Shown: positions 1 through 7,324 of the stretch, in pieces | Numbering within the stretch: position 1 is the first letter of the stretch | Layout of the letters: every line of letters begins with the position of its first letter | Source: a virus | Length of the DNA stretch: 46,417 nucleotides | Virus record (IMG/VR): IMGVR_UViG_3300010316_000013 | Coordinates: 1-46,417 of that record | Direction: 5' to 3' (one strand) | Program-made: the position numbers and the translations under genes | Notes under the pieces: generated by a model | What the model was told of the DNA's origin: nothing | The model's input: the letters and a program-made list of their open reading frames with translations, nothing else | Database searches by the model: none

Positions 1-561
1 GGCACAGTTACTAATACTATGTTAGCTGGCAGCATAGCTAACGACAAGTTGGCCAACTCGACAATCAGCGGAGTAGCACTGGGTGGAACATTGTTTGCCC
101 TGAGTCCAGGAAACTATCTAACAGGCGGCGATTATGACGGCAGTGGCATTGTAACACATTCAGTAGATGCTACTACCACAAACACAGCATCAAAAATTGT
201 AGCTCGTGATAGCAATGGTACTATTGCCGCAACTAATACGGTATACCCAACACGAAACGCAGGGTCATTTGGATCAGGGCAAACGCTTACTATTGACTTT
301 ACTAGTGATAGATTTGTTCGTGCTACCATCACAGGTGAGACTGTCACAGTTGCATATACTAATATCACGCCCGGCAAAGAAATTTACATATTCTTTACTA
401 ATAGTTCGGGCGGTGATTTGGAAGTCGACAGTGGAGTAGCAGATCAAAATGCTACCAATGCCAAAGCTGTTGAAAATACTAAAAACGGCGGCACCAGCCA
501 GATCCGTGTGACCAGCTTCGGTACTACTGTAAACGATCTTTACGTACACTTCAAGAAGTAA
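1..561 (+). CDS. Tail fibre or virion structural protein, C-terminal part
   Basis: The reading frame is open to the left edge of the window, so this is the C-terminal end of a longer protein. An ATG at 19 lies in the frame but need not be the start. The sequence is rich in Gly, Thr, Ser and Asn with repeat-like segments (IANDKLANSTI, GNYLTGGDYDGSG), which is typical of fibrous tail or decoration proteins in marine T4-like phages. The last 100 residues look like a beta-rich C-terminal domain. A strong terminator follows. The virion role is inferred from composition and context. Confidence 0.7.
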   Translation, partial: GTVTNTMLAGSIANDKLANSTISGVALGGTLFALSPGNYLTGGDYDGSGIVTHSVDATTTNTASKIVARDSNGTIAATNTVYPTRNAGSFGSGQTLTIDFTSDRFVRATITGETVTVAYTNITPGKEIYIFFTNSSGGDLEVDSGVADQNATNAKAVENTKNGGTSQIRVTSFGTTVNDLYVHFKK

Positions 562-572
562 TAAAAGGTTAA

Positions 573-603
573 CCCCAGCTAGCGTAAACTAGCTGGGGCT
601 TTC
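573..603 (+). terminator. Rho-independent terminator
   Basis: A perfect 10-bp stem (CCCCAGCTAG with CTAGCTGGGG) closes a 6-base loop and is followed by CTTTC. It lies just after the stop of the tail-fibre gene and separates it from the convergent gene at 667-957. Confidence 0.85.
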
Positions 604-666
604 ATTCTATAATTTATTAATAAAGGGCTATGCCCTGACATTCTAATAGTAAGTTTTGTAAGTTTA

Positions 667-957
667 TTATTTCTTGTTTAATCCGCTACCGTTGCTAACA
701 AACTCATAAAACTTGTTGGCAGTTTCCAGAACGGTGTCTGCTCTAGGAACCTCAGGTAGATTAATAGTAGTAACTACTTCGTCACCTTCTTTTTTCACGC
801 TGGTTTCGAACTGACCCCACTTGGCATAATAGTCTCGCCAGGTTTGATTTTGGGCAAACTCTAACACCTTAGTTCTCAGCTCGTAACCGTTCTTATTTGG
901 TGTAAACGTTGGCATCATTTTCTTAAATTCTTCTGCCATTTTAGTCATATCTGTCAT
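667..957 (-). CDS. Conserved small phage protein, unknown function
   Basis: The 96-residue protein is charged and probably mostly helical (MAEEFKKMMPTF near the N-terminus, ending in SGLNKK). No catalytic motif is visible. The start is fixed by an AGGAGA ribosome site 6 bases upstream. A textbook host-type promoter (TTGACA, 17 bases, TATAAC) lies directly upstream on the same strand, so it is probably expressed early and separately from the plus-strand virion genes around it. Confidence 0.8.
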   Translation of the reverse strand: MTDMTKMAEEFKKMMPTFTPNKNGYELRTKVLEFAQNQTWRDYYAKWGQFETSVKKEGDEVVTTINLPEVPRADTVLETANKFYEFVSNGSGLNKK

Positions 958-987
958 TTTTACTCTCCTAAGTGTGTGTATGTCATT

Positions 988-1016
988 GTTATAACAGAGT
1001 TATTTAGCAATGTCAA
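988..1016 (-). promoter_or_regulatory. Sigma70-type promoter
   Basis: On the minus strand, TTGACA (1011-1016) and TATAAC (988-993) are separated by exactly 17 bases. It drives the gene at 667-957. Confidence 0.85.
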
Positions 1017-1023
1017 CCAGTAA

Positions 1024-1031
1024 GATAAATA
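1024..1031 (+). promoter_or_regulatory. T4-like late promoter
   Basis: GATAAATA, one base from the T4 late consensus TATAAATA, lies 20 bases upstream of the ATG at 1052 and is followed by a GGAGA ribosome site. Confidence 0.65.
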
Positions 1032-1051
1032 ATATTAATAGGAGATACTAG

Positions 1052-1222
1052 ATGCGAGCAAGAGAATTTACAATCAACGTCCCGATCAATATCAAGATCA
1101 ATGGCGACGGCGATCCTGAAATAGATGTAGCTGGCAACTTCTTCGCAAGAGATGGAAGCAGCACATTTGTGCCTACTATTCTTCCTTGGAATATCACAGT
1201 CAACTCAATACATCTACATTAG
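1052..1222 (+). CDS. Small virion-type protein, possibly frameshifted into the next frame
   Basis: ATG follows a good ribosome site (AATAGGAGATACTAG) and encodes 56 residues starting MRAREFTINV and containing NIKINGDGDPEIDVAG. It stops at 1222 while a second ORF in another frame already runs from about 1186 to 1467. The second ORF has no convincing start, so the two may be halves of one protein joined by frameshifting, or a gene broken by an indel. The late promoter suggests a virion component. Confidence 0.55.
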   Translation: MRAREFTINVPINIKINGDGDPEIDVAGNFFARDGSSTFVPTILPWNITVNSIHLH

Positions 1223-1467
1223 TTGAAATAATAACACCCGAGTCATCACTCTCCGTAGGTGATGTTACCGTTATTGCTGACTCAGTATGGAACAATACAG
1301 TACAAGGATCAAGTTCTCCGCTCGATCTTATCAATAGCATCATCACAGATATAGGATCCATTCCTGCCGAAGTCTGGGATGAAATTATCGATAATACTAA
1401 AAATCAATCAGCTAGAGAAAAGCTACGTAAGATAGCAACGAAGACACAGGACATTGCGTTACGCTAA
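1186..1467 (+). CDS. Downstream half of the 1052 gene, or an overlapping gene
   Basis: The frame overlaps the preceding gene by 37 bases. Its only plausible start is a TTG at 1186 without a ribosome site. The product contains SVWNNTVQGSS and PAEVWDEIIDN and ends in a basic helical segment (KLRKIATKTQ). The content looks like real coding sequence, but the missing start suggests it is read by frameshift from the upstream ORF or is a decayed 3' half. Function unknown. Confidence 0.5.
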   Translation: MEYHSQLNTSTLVEIITPESSLSVGDVTVIADSVWNNTVQGSSSPLDLINSIITDIGSIPAEVWDEIIDNTKNQSAREKLRKIATKTQDIALR

Positions 1468-1482
1468 TCCTGTGTCTTTGTT
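1441..1482. terminator. Inverted repeat between convergent genes
   Basis: AAGACACAGG (1441-1450) is the exact complement of CCTGTGTCTT (1470-1479). It spans the stop of the 1186-1467 ORF and lies just past the end of the minus-strand operon ending at 1488. It could terminate both, but the loop is long (19 bases) and the T-tract short. Confidence 0.5.
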
Positions 1483-1487
1483 GAAAG

Positions 1488-1619
1488 TCAAGCATCTCGA
1501 TTGATGCTTTTCATGAGATCATCTGCTTCGCGATAATAACCTAGGTTACGCATTTCTCGAGCTGCTCTATGCGCGCCGCTTATTTCCATACTTTTAATCA
1601 TCCGTTTCCAAAAGTTCAT
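1488..1619 (-). CDS. Tiny basic protein, DUF1127-like flavour
   Basis: The 43-residue protein starts MNFWKRMIKSM and contains AARE-MRNLGYYREADDLM, a short amphipathic pattern reminiscent of the C-terminal helix of small DUF1127-type proteins (similarity by eye only). Its ATG overlaps the stop of the upstream gene (TGATG), so the two are translationally coupled. It is last in a three-gene minus-strand operon (1935 to 1488). Confidence 0.6.
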   Translation of the reverse strand: MNFWKRMIKSMEISGAHRAAREMRNLGYYREADDLMKSINRDA

Positions 1620-1795
1620 CACATCCATCCTCTTAGATTAGTGTGCAATTGCATCGGAGCAGTACCGCGTTGTAGTTGCTTTTGTCTACGCTCTAGGTCT
1701 GCTAGATCTGACGAATTAGACAACCAAGTTTCAATTTCTTTTTGTTCAGCACTGCGTGAATCAAACTTGAATAAGTTTTTTAAGAAGTTAATCAT
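1619..1795 (-). CDS. Small protein, DUF3563-like
   Basis: The 58-residue protein starts MINFLKNLFKF and carries WLSNSSDLADLERRQKQLQ, which resembles the conserved YLAxxxDLxDLExR core of small DUF3563 proteins. It overlaps the upstream gene by ATGA and the downstream gene by TGATG, so the three form a coupled operon. Function unknown. Confidence 0.65.
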   Translation of the reverse strand: MINFLKNLFKFDSRSAEQKEIETWLSNSSDLADLERRQKQLQRGTAPMQLHTNLRGWM

Positions 1796-1935
1796 TCAAC
1801 GCTCCCTTTTGTAACCAATTGGTGGTATGCCCAGGAAGTGTCATTCTTGTATTCTATTTTAGCATAAGCTAACGCATCACGGTCTGTCCAACCGAATTTC
1901 TTGGGGTTAACCAAGCTTGTTAATAGTGATATCAT
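1792..1935 (-). CDS. Small unknown protein, first gene of minus-strand operon
   Basis: The 47-residue protein starts MISLLTSLVNPKKFGW and ends HQLVTKGSVE. I chose this start over a longer in-frame extension because it follows a GAGGT ribosome site, while the extension covers the promoter. It leads the three-gene operon 1935-1488. Confidence 0.6.
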   Translation of the reverse strand: MISLLTSLVNPKKFGWTDRDALAYAKIEYKNDTSWAYHQLVTKGSVE

Positions 1936-1954
1936 ATTATTTTTTACCTCAGTG

Positions 1955-1983
1955 TGTATATGTTTGTAAATGCTGCACTGCAA
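1955..1983 (-). promoter_or_regulatory. Sigma70-type promoter
   Basis: On the minus strand, TTGCAG (1978-1983) and TATACA (1955-1960) are separated by 17 bases, 20 bases upstream of the start at 1935. Confidence 0.55.
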
Positions 1984-2050
1984 CATACTACTATATTTAA
2001 TACATCTAAGGCGAGAAAGCAACAGCTAATATTGCAACCCCGTTATGCAG

Positions 2051-2158
2051 CTAGCGCATACCGTATACACTCTGCATAACTTCACGCATGGTGTGATCGA
2101 CATCATACTTGTATTCGATAGACAGTAATTTAATGATTGACTTTAGTATCCGTTTCAT
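2051..2158 (-). CDS. Tiny basic protein, unknown
   Basis: The 35-residue ORF starts MKRILKSIIKLLSIEYKYD. It has no clear ribosome site, but a strong promoter lies 8 bases upstream of the ATG, so the transcript would be almost leaderless. The amphipathic basic N-terminus could touch membrane or nucleic acid. Function unknown. Confidence 0.45.
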   Translation of the reverse strand: MKRILKSIIKLLSIEYKYDVDHTMREVMQSVYGMR

Positions 2159-2165
2159 AGTAATA

Positions 2166-2194
2166 CTTATATATTCACTTGTTACAAGTGTCAA
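2166..2194 (-). promoter_or_regulatory. Sigma70-type promoter
   Basis: TTGACA (2189-2194) and TATAAG (2166-2171) on the minus strand have a 17-base spacer. It supports the tiny gene at 2051-2158. Confidence 0.75.
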
Positions 2195-2265
2195 CCGTTG
2201 ATTGACTCATCCTCGAGTTGTCCTAACTGGTTCTCGTGCTAAATAGTATTAAGGGAATAAGTGTT

Positions 2266-2520
2266 ATGAAAAAACAAACTAGAAGTATTTTAGAAGAGCT
2301 TAACAACTTGCACGGCAACAGGGACAATGATCGCTTCATTGATGCCACTGCGAGTAATATCATAGAGAGTTCTATTAATCTGCTATCAAAGATACACGAA
2401 ACATACGATATTGAAACGGCATCAGAACTTGAGCGCCGTTTTCTTAATTCAATACGCACCGGCGATCCAAAGAAGTTTCGCCGTTCAATACAAAAAGTAA
2501 TTGAGGCAAAGAAGAAATGA
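2266..2520 (+). CDS. Small helical protein, unknown
   Basis: The 84-residue charged protein starts MKKQTRSILEELNNL and ends KVIEAKKK. The start at 2266 follows AAGGGA. A longer in-frame start at 2236 lacks a ribosome site. Its stop overlaps the ATG of the next gene (ATGA), so it is coupled to the nucleotidyltransferase-like gene. No known domain recognised. Confidence 0.75.
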   Translation: MKKQTRSILEELNNLHGNRDNDRFIDATASNIIESSINLLSKIHETYDIETASELERRFLNSIRTGDPKKFRRSIQKVIEAKKK

Positions 2521-3392
2521 CAAACAAATTATTCGAAGGCGGCGCAATGCCAGGCGTTGGACCAATTCATATTTCAGAAATAGAAGCAACACTTGTATCA
2601 TTAGAAAAAGTATTAGGTGTTAACTTACGCGACAATGCGTTAGGCTCAGTTAACAAGAAAGAGTTTAGCGGCGACATTGATGTCGCACTTGAGATTGATA
2701 CTGATGACATTCCGGAATTTATTAAGAGATTAGAACAGAGCGATATTGTAAAAGATATTGCCAAGAGCTCAGTAATTATGACAAAGGTGCAGATTGTTGG
2801 CTACGATGAGTCGAAGCAAACAACTAAGCCGCGTACAGGATTTGTGCAAGTAGACTTTATGCCAGGTGACCCGAAGTGGTTAAAGACATTCTTTCATGCA
2901 CCGCACGAAAAAGACTCAAAGTACAAAGGCGTATTTCGTAACCTATTAATTGCAGACATTGCTAAAAACCTCGACGTAATAAACAGCGACGATGTTATCG
3001 ACGATGGTCGGCCTGTAGAGCAGGAGCGTTGGATGTGGGGACAAAAAGACGGACTTGTTAGAGTCAAGCGCACTCCTGTTCCTAAAGCCAAGGGCCCTGG
3101 CTACACTAAAAAAAGCAACAACGAAATCATTGACGGACCGTTTAAAAACGGAGACGAGATTGCAGTTAAGCTAGGACTGGATACAGCAGATGATTTGTAT
3201 TCATACGAAACACTTAAAAAAGCAATCGAAAAGAAATACCCAAAAAAGTTAGTAGACAAAATACTAGACGACTTTGCTAACAGCAAAATAGTTCAAGACG
3301 TTGGTGTACCAGATGATATTAAAAAGCGTGTAACTACAGAAGGCACCAATGACTGGTACCGACAAATAATGGATTTAGTAATATTAGACTAA
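2517..3392 (+). CDS. Nucleotidyltransferase-fold protein
   Basis: The protein has 291 residues. Around residue 43 it carries GSVNKKEFSGDIDVALEID, the GSxxxxxSDID arrangement of DNA polymerase beta-type nucleotidyltransferases, with two acidic residues spaced as metal ligands. A third candidate acidic residue lies near VQVDFMPGD (about residue 125). The C-terminal 100 residues are Lys-rich and helical. It sits in a run of coupled small genes. The substrate cannot be told from sequence. Confidence 0.6.
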   Translation: MTNKLFEGGAMPGVGPIHISEIEATLVSLEKVLGVNLRDNALGSVNKKEFSGDIDVALEIDTDDIPEFIKRLEQSDIVKDIAKSSVIMTKVQIVGYDESKQTTKPRTGFVQVDFMPGDPKWLKTFFHAPHEKDSKYKGVFRNLLIADIAKNLDVINSDDVIDDGRPVEQERWMWGQKDGLVRVKRTPVPKAKGPGYTKKSNNEIIDGPFKNGDEIAVKLGLDTADDLYSYETLKKAIEKKYPKKLVDKILDDFANSKIVQDVGVPDDIKKRVTTEGTNDWYRQIMDLVILD

Positions 3393-3404
3393 TAGGAGAT
3401 AACA

Positions 3405-3716
3405 ATGGATGATATTAGAAAGACCCTCGACTTAATTGAATCAATGGAAATTAAGCCAGAGCATAGGCAAGCATTAAAAATGGCTCAGAAGATTAGAGCA
3501 TATATTAACGACCCCGGCAAGAGTGCCGCAACAGACGATGTTGTCTATAACCAGATGGCAGAACTAGGCACACTACTATCTAAAGTAGGTGCAGACTTTG
3601 GTCCAAAGAGCTTAACTGATGTACTAAAGCTTATGCAACAGTATGCAGCCGACCGTAACCAAGAAGAGTTTACAGTTGATCGTTTCAAAGAACTAATTTC
3701 AATGGCCAGCAGATAA
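3405..3716 (+). CDS. Conserved phage protein, unknown
   Basis: The 103-residue, all-helical acidic protein (MDDIRKTLDLIESMEIKPEH) follows a TAGGAGA ribosome site. Its final A is shared with the ATG of the next gene, so the pair is coupled. No domain recognised. Confidence 0.75.
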   Translation: MDDIRKTLDLIESMEIKPEHRQALKMAQKIRAYINDPGKSAATDDVVYNQMAELGTLLSKVGADFGPKSLTDVLKLMQQYAADRNQEEFTVDRFKELISMASR

Positions 3717-4078
3717 TGGACTTCATTAAAGCTCTAGCTGACAACGAAGGTTTAACCAACGAGGAAGCACTTGAGAAGTTTCTCGACGACATTCGTATGC
3801 CAGATGACTTGGAGTTTTTAGATGAAGATGCTATTGATCGAATTGAAGCAAGAGTGCGCAATCGTGAAATAGCATTGTATCGTTATCTAGTCGGAACGAG
3901 TAATGTAATGCTTACTAAGAGGTTTATTGACTTGGCAAAGGACGGCAAAAGTATACCTAGTTCATTTGTAAAAGGTTATCTCCCAGCAATTGAAATGCTA
4001 GATGATATCGTACAAGCTGGACCTGCGTTCGTTCAAAACTTCAAAGCACTGCATTCTCGAGCAAAAAAAAGCAAATAA
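3716..4078 (+). CDS. Conserved phage protein, unknown
   Basis: The 120-residue acidic protein has a helix-rich middle and a Lys-rich tail (RAKKSK). It starts on the base that ends the preceding gene, which implies translational coupling. No domain recognised. The late promoter of the next gene follows it. Confidence 0.75.
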   Translation: MDFIKALADNEGLTNEEALEKFLDDIRMPDDLEFLDEDAIDRIEARVRNREIALYRYLVGTSNVMLTKRFIDLAKDGKSIPSSFVKGYLPAIEMLDDIVQAGPAFVQNFKALHSRAKKSK

Positions 4079-4098
4079 CCGCACTTTTTTGCTTAGAT

Positions 4099-4133
4099 GA
4101 TAAATAATTACATAAGCAGTTAGAAGACTGCTA
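4099..4133 (+). promoter_or_regulatory. T4-like late promoter with leader hairpin
   Basis: GATAAATA lies at 4099-4106. The leader then forms a 6-bp hairpin (AGCAGT, loop TAGAAG, ACTGCT; 4116-4133) before the TTAGGAG ribosome site of the gene at 4154. Confidence 0.7.
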
Positions 4134-4153
4134 ACATATTAGGAGAATATAAA

Positions 4154-4528
4154 ATGGCAGAATTTGCAAGAGTAAATGGCTCAACTTTCTACGCAGTGGA
4201 TACACTTTACAGTGTATCACAAATGGACGCATACTTGATTACACCAGGTGTTGACATTAGCTTAGAAGTAGGCGTTGGCGGCGCAATTGAACAAATCATT
4301 CAAGAAGTAGCACCACTAATGTACTTCGTGGCAGCAAACGGTCTTAGCGTTCATGTTGTTATGGACAACCACCACAACAACGCAGCAACGCTTCAAGCAC
4401 GCATTCGCAACATCGGCGCAACAGCTGGTCTTGCAAGCGACATCAACTTAACAGGCGCAACAGTAGCACTTGCTAACCAGATGACATTCGCAGCAGGCGG
4501 AACTGGTCCAGTACAAACTGGTGACTAA
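4154..4528 (+). CDS. Probable abundant virion protein
   Basis: The 124-residue protein is neutral and rich in Ala and Gly, with many beta-branched residues (MAEFARVNGSTFYAVDTLY; ending GGTGPVQTGD). It has its own late promoter, leader hairpin, strong ribosome site and terminator, so it is a monocistronic high-expression unit, as expected of a capsid decoration or tail-tube-like protein. The virion role is inferred from expression signals, not from homology I can name. Confidence 0.7.
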   Translation: MAEFARVNGSTFYAVDTLYSVSQMDAYLITPGVDISLEVGVGGAIEQIIQEVAPLMYFVAANGLSVHVVMDNHHNNAATLQARIRNIGATAGLASDINLTGATVALANQMTFAAGGTGPVQTGD

Positions 4529-4551
4529 GTTTTAACTGAGCTAAATTAAAG

Positions 4552-4583
4552 AAAGGGTTCACATTTTTGTGGACCCTTTTTTT
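4552..4583 (+). terminator. Rho-independent terminator
   Basis: A 12-bp stem (AAAGGGTTCACA with TGTGGACCCTTT, one G-U) closes a TTTT loop and runs into seven T residues. Confidence 0.92.
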
Positions 4584-4600
4584 GTGGCGTTAAATACAGT

Positions 4601-4990
4601 ATGAAATTTGAAATCACAACACTTGTCGACGTTACTGAAACCTGCGCTAGGTTTGACACAACTTCTAGTGAATGGCAGCAACAACAGAACTATATTACAA
4701 TGTTAAACACCATTGGTATACGAGCAAACCCTACAGTAAATAAGTCGCCTAGCATACACGAAGCTGGTATTAATGGCATGGGCTTTGGAACAAAGTTTAA
4801 AGGCGTACACAAATACTGGACATTTGAATTTGAAATAGAATACGGTGAGACAGCAGTAGATATTATGTCTGAGGACTTTAACCTTGTTCCAATCATTGCA
4901 GAACTTGACGAGTCGGCAAAATTCAAAGATTCAACATTCAATGCAACTAATAATGTAAATCGCAATATCCTTTTCAAACGTATTGACTAA
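4601..4990 (+). CDS. Conserved T4-like phage protein, unknown
   Basis: The 129-residue protein starts MKFEITTLVDVTETCARFD and contains GFGTKFKGVHKYWTFEFEIE. It looks like a mixed alpha/beta protein of the kind conserved among marine T4-like phages, but I cannot name a family function. A TAAATA element lies only 8 bases before the ATG and there is no clear ribosome site, so initiation is weak or leaderless. Confidence 0.7.
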   Translation: MKFEITTLVDVTETCARFDTTSSEWQQQQNYITMLNTIGIRANPTVNKSPSIHEAGINGMGFGTKFKGVHKYWTFEFEIEYGETAVDIMSEDFNLVPIIAELDESAKFKDSTFNATNNVNRNILFKRID

Positions 4991-5029
4991 ATACAACTAC
5001 AGGACTTATAATATTTAGGAGCGGCTATA

Positions 5030-5281
5030 ATGAGCACAAAATCTACAACTACGCAGTTAGAAAAGGAAAGTCTAGAAGCACATGTTGACTTATGTGCAAT
5101 ACGTTATGAGAATCTTGATGCTAGGCTAAACACTGTAGAGAATAAAATTGATAATATACACAACGATATTAAAGAAGGCAACAACAGTTTAATTAAAGTT
5201 CTAGTAGGCGCCGCAGCAACAATCATCGCAGGTCTATTATCGACTCTTGTTGTAATACTAATGAACTTTACGCCCGCATAA
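5030..5281 (+). CDS. XhlA-like coiled-coil membrane protein
   Basis: The 83-residue protein has an N-terminal coiled coil (about residues 8-52, KIDNIHNDIKEGNNS) followed by one transmembrane helix near the C-terminus (about 57-79). That is the layout of XhlA-type hemolysin or holin-associated proteins. It would sit in the inner membrane with the coil in the cytoplasm. A lysis role is possible but unproven. An AGGAGCG ribosome site precedes it. Confidence 0.65.
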   Translation: MSTKSTTTQLEKESLEAHVDLCAIRYENLDARLNTVENKIDNIHNDIKEGNNSLIKVLVGAAATIIAGLLSTLVVILMNFTPA

Positions 5282-5291
5282 GGTAGCTAAA

Positions 5292-5588
5292 ATGTTTTTA
5301 AGAGAGTTATTTGCACAAGAAGAATTAGACGAGCAGCAAGTTTGGGCCAAGGCCGGCAACAAAGCTGTTCGTAAGTACAGATGCTCAGGAGGGGCCCGCA
5401 AGGGCAGAGTTGTATCAAATATGAGCCAATGCTTTGCTGCTCCTAACATCAAAAGACGCATAGCAATGAAAAAAGTAAAAGCACGCATAGGCGGCAAAAT
5501 GGCACGCAAAGCACGTAGAACAAAAAAGATCAATCCAGTATCAAAAAGAGTAGCATCACTAAACAAGTCAAGTAGAGGCCGTAGGTAA
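5292..5588 (+). CDS. Highly basic protein, duplicate of the C-terminal domain of the next gene
   Basis: The 98-residue protein begins with a short MFLRELFAQEELDE segment. From about residue 20 it is a Lys/Arg-rich domain with VRKYRCSGGARKGRVVS and two Cys. The next gene ends with a closely similar domain (VRKYRCTSGSRKGRIVA). High charge suggests DNA binding or packaging in the head. The start is close to the previous stop and the end shares its last A with the next ATG. Confidence 0.7.
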   Translation: MFLRELFAQEELDEQQVWAKAGNKAVRKYRCSGGARKGRVVSNMSQCFAAPNIKRRIAMKKVKARIGGKMARKARRTKKINPVSKRVASLNKSSRGRR

Positions 5589-6355
5589 TGCTTATTGCTG
5601 AGGTGAGTCAACTCAACGAGCTGTTTAATGATGTGTATCAATGGCAGTGGTCTGGGAAAACTACCAAGGTAATCAAAGCAAAGTTTAATACAGACTCCGG
5701 TGGATTTGTAGAAGTATTCTTCGAACGTTTACATCCAGATAGTGAAAACTTTGAAGTAGGATTTAAAAAAGACGGTGAGATCAAACGCTCAGGCGAAGGC
5801 GACCAGTTTAAGATTATGGCAACGGTAATAGATGTAATCAAGTCATTTATGCAAGAGCACCCGGAAACAAACGTACTAACATTTACAGCAAAGCGCGAAG
5901 GTGAAGAGCTTAATTCACCTAAGATCAAGAACAGACGCGCAGCATTGTATAGCAGAATGTTAAAACGCTTTGCTGATAAGCTAGGATACATATACTCTCA
6001 AGAAGACATCGGTCGTATGACAGAGTTTGTGTTGGTTAAAAAAGAACCAACAGAAGTAGAAGAAGGTGCCACTCCTATATTTGGACGTACTGGCGGCAAG
6101 ACCGTTCGCAAGTACAGATGCACAAGCGGCTCGCGCAAAGGCAGAATCGTTGCTAAGTCAACAACATGTACGGCGCCACGCAACGTTAAAGCTAGCCAAA
6201 CAATGAAAAAGACTCGTGCTGCCAAGAGCGCACCGATGGCCAAGAAAACACGTATCACAAAAACAACTAACCCAGCAAGCCGCAGGCTTAGTAGTATAAA
6301 TACTGGTAAGAGAACGACTAAGCGCAAGCAGTCTTCCAGAAGGAAAAAAATATGA
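5588..6355 (+). CDS. Two-domain prohead/virion-type protein with basic C-terminus
   Basis: The protein has 255 residues. The first 155 form a mixed alpha/beta domain containing RRAALYSRMLKRFADKLGY, a pattern I associate with conserved marine phage proteins of unknown role. Residues from about 165 are a Lys/Arg/Thr-rich basic tail homologous to the preceding gene. It overlaps both neighbours. The basic tail suggests contact with DNA or with the acidic core proteins encoded nearby. Confidence 0.65.
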   Translation: MLIAEVSQLNELFNDVYQWQWSGKTTKVIKAKFNTDSGGFVEVFFERLHPDSENFEVGFKKDGEIKRSGEGDQFKIMATVIDVIKSFMQEHPETNVLTFTAKREGEELNSPKIKNRRAALYSRMLKRFADKLGYIYSQEDIGRMTEFVLVKKEPTEVEEGATPIFGRTGGKTVRKYRCTSGSRKGRIVAKSTTCTAPRNVKASQTMKKTRAAKSAPMAKKTRITKTTNPASRRLSSINTGKRTTKRKQSSRRKKI

Positions 6356-6687
6356 AGATTGATGAGATTGCCAAACGCACTGATGAACTTGCTCCAGTAG
6401 TAGGAGCAGTAGCAGGGGCCGCAGCACGCGGAGCGGCAGGCGCCGCAGCACGTGGGGCAATGGGCGCGGCCAGAGCGGCAGGCCGTACAGCAGCAGGAAG
6501 CATAGCAGGTAAAGCAGCACAAGGAGCAATGCAACAGGAGCCAATGGGAGCAGATGATGCTGTTGACCCTAAGTCACCTGAAGGCCGCAAGCAAGTAGCA
6601 GGCCAAAGAAAACAAGTACAAGATCAAATTAGGTCAACACAAGAACAACTCCAGGCGTTACGTCAGCAGCTGGCTTCTTTACGATGA
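6352..6687 (+). CDS. Ala/Gly-rich protein with C-terminal coiled coil
   Basis: The protein has 111 residues. Positions 15-58 are almost entirely Ala, Gly and Arg in AARGAAGAAARG-like repeats. Residues 75-111 are a Gln/Leu heptad coiled coil (QEQLQALRQQLASLR). It overlaps both neighbours by 4 bases. The low-complexity Ala-rich part could be a membrane-active helix or a flexible scaffold piece. Function unknown. Confidence 0.7.
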   Translation: MKIDEIAKRTDELAPVVGAVAGAAARGAAGAAARGAMGAARAAGRTAAGSIAGKAAQGAMQQEPMGADDAVDPKSPEGRKQVAGQRKQVQDQIRSTQEQLQALRQQLASLR

Positions 6688-6881
6688 AATTAAACGAACT
6701 CATATGTGGTGTGTATACTACTAATGAAGAACAGGATGTTCTTGAACAGCTAGCTGGCTCAGCGTTCCTGTCAAACTTTGGCGAGCGCGAGCAAGTCATA
6801 ATAGAAAACCTCATACGCAAGAGTTTGGTAAGTAAAACTAATTACAACGGGTACACTTTAATAACAAAAAATGATTTCTGA
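6684..6881 (+). CDS. Small phage protein, unknown
   Basis: The 65-residue protein (MKLNELICGVYTTNEEQDVL) overlaps the upstream gene by ATGA and the downstream gene by 11 bases. It looks like a small winged-helix-sized domain (ends NGYTLITKNDF), but no family is certain. Confidence 0.7.
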   Translation: MKLNELICGVYTTNEEQDVLEQLAGSAFLSNFGEREQVIIENLIRKSLVSKTNYNGYTLITKNDF

Positions 6882-7287
6882 TATATTACTTAAACGTCTT
6901 GAAGATATTGTTGATTCTGTAATACTAGAATCACCGCTGCCTTATAAAAAAGGCAATTCTATTCGTGTGAAGAATATAATAATTAGAAAGAACCGTATTG
7001 GATATTTGATATACGATACTACTACTAACAAGCAAGTAGCAAAGACTAACTTCAAAAGCTCTGCTCTTGCTATTGCTAAGTCTCTAGTAGATGGCAAGAA
7101 CGCAATTGAAGAACTAGTAGAGTTAGATAGAAATCTACTCAAGCACTACAACGACAGCGTGTTTTATATACAAAAGATAAAACTATCCAATGATATATCT
7201 ATAAAAGAAATACGTAGAGCACGTCTAGGGGTAAGCTTAGACAGTACAAAACAAATACGTCAACAAATTGATGATTTCATCTTTTGA
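6871..7287 (+). CDS. Conserved phage protein, unknown
   Basis: The 138-residue basic protein has a beta-rich middle (IIIRKNRIGYLIYDT) and helical ends. It overlaps the preceding gene by 11 bases. It is last in the coupled block 5.03-7.29 kb before a new late promoter. Confidence 0.7.
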   Translation: MISDILLKRLEDIVDSVILESPLPYKKGNSIRVKNIIIRKNRIGYLIYDTTTNKQVAKTNFKSSALAIAKSLVDGKNAIEELVELDRNLLKHYNDSVFYIQKIKLSNDISIKEIRRARLGVSLDSTKQIRQQIDDFIF

Positions 7288-7289
7288 TT

Positions 7290-7297
7290 GATAAATA
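7290..7297 (+). promoter_or_regulatory. T4-like late promoter
   Basis: GATAAATA lies 28 bases before the ATG at 7325, followed by a CAGGAAG ribosome site. Confidence 0.7.
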
Positions 7298-7324
7298 AGT
7301 ATAATACAAATTCAGGAAGATATC

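Noticed and set aside
1569-1814. Plus-strand ORF of 81 codons
   Set aside because: It is the reverse of two coupled minus-strand genes (1488-1795) with good starts and overlaps, and its own composition is not protein-like.
5998-6590. Several long minus-strand ORFs rich in Ala, Cys, Leu and Arg
   Set aside because: They mirror the Lys/Arg-rich and Ala/Gly-rich plus-strand genes, and have no ribosome sites.
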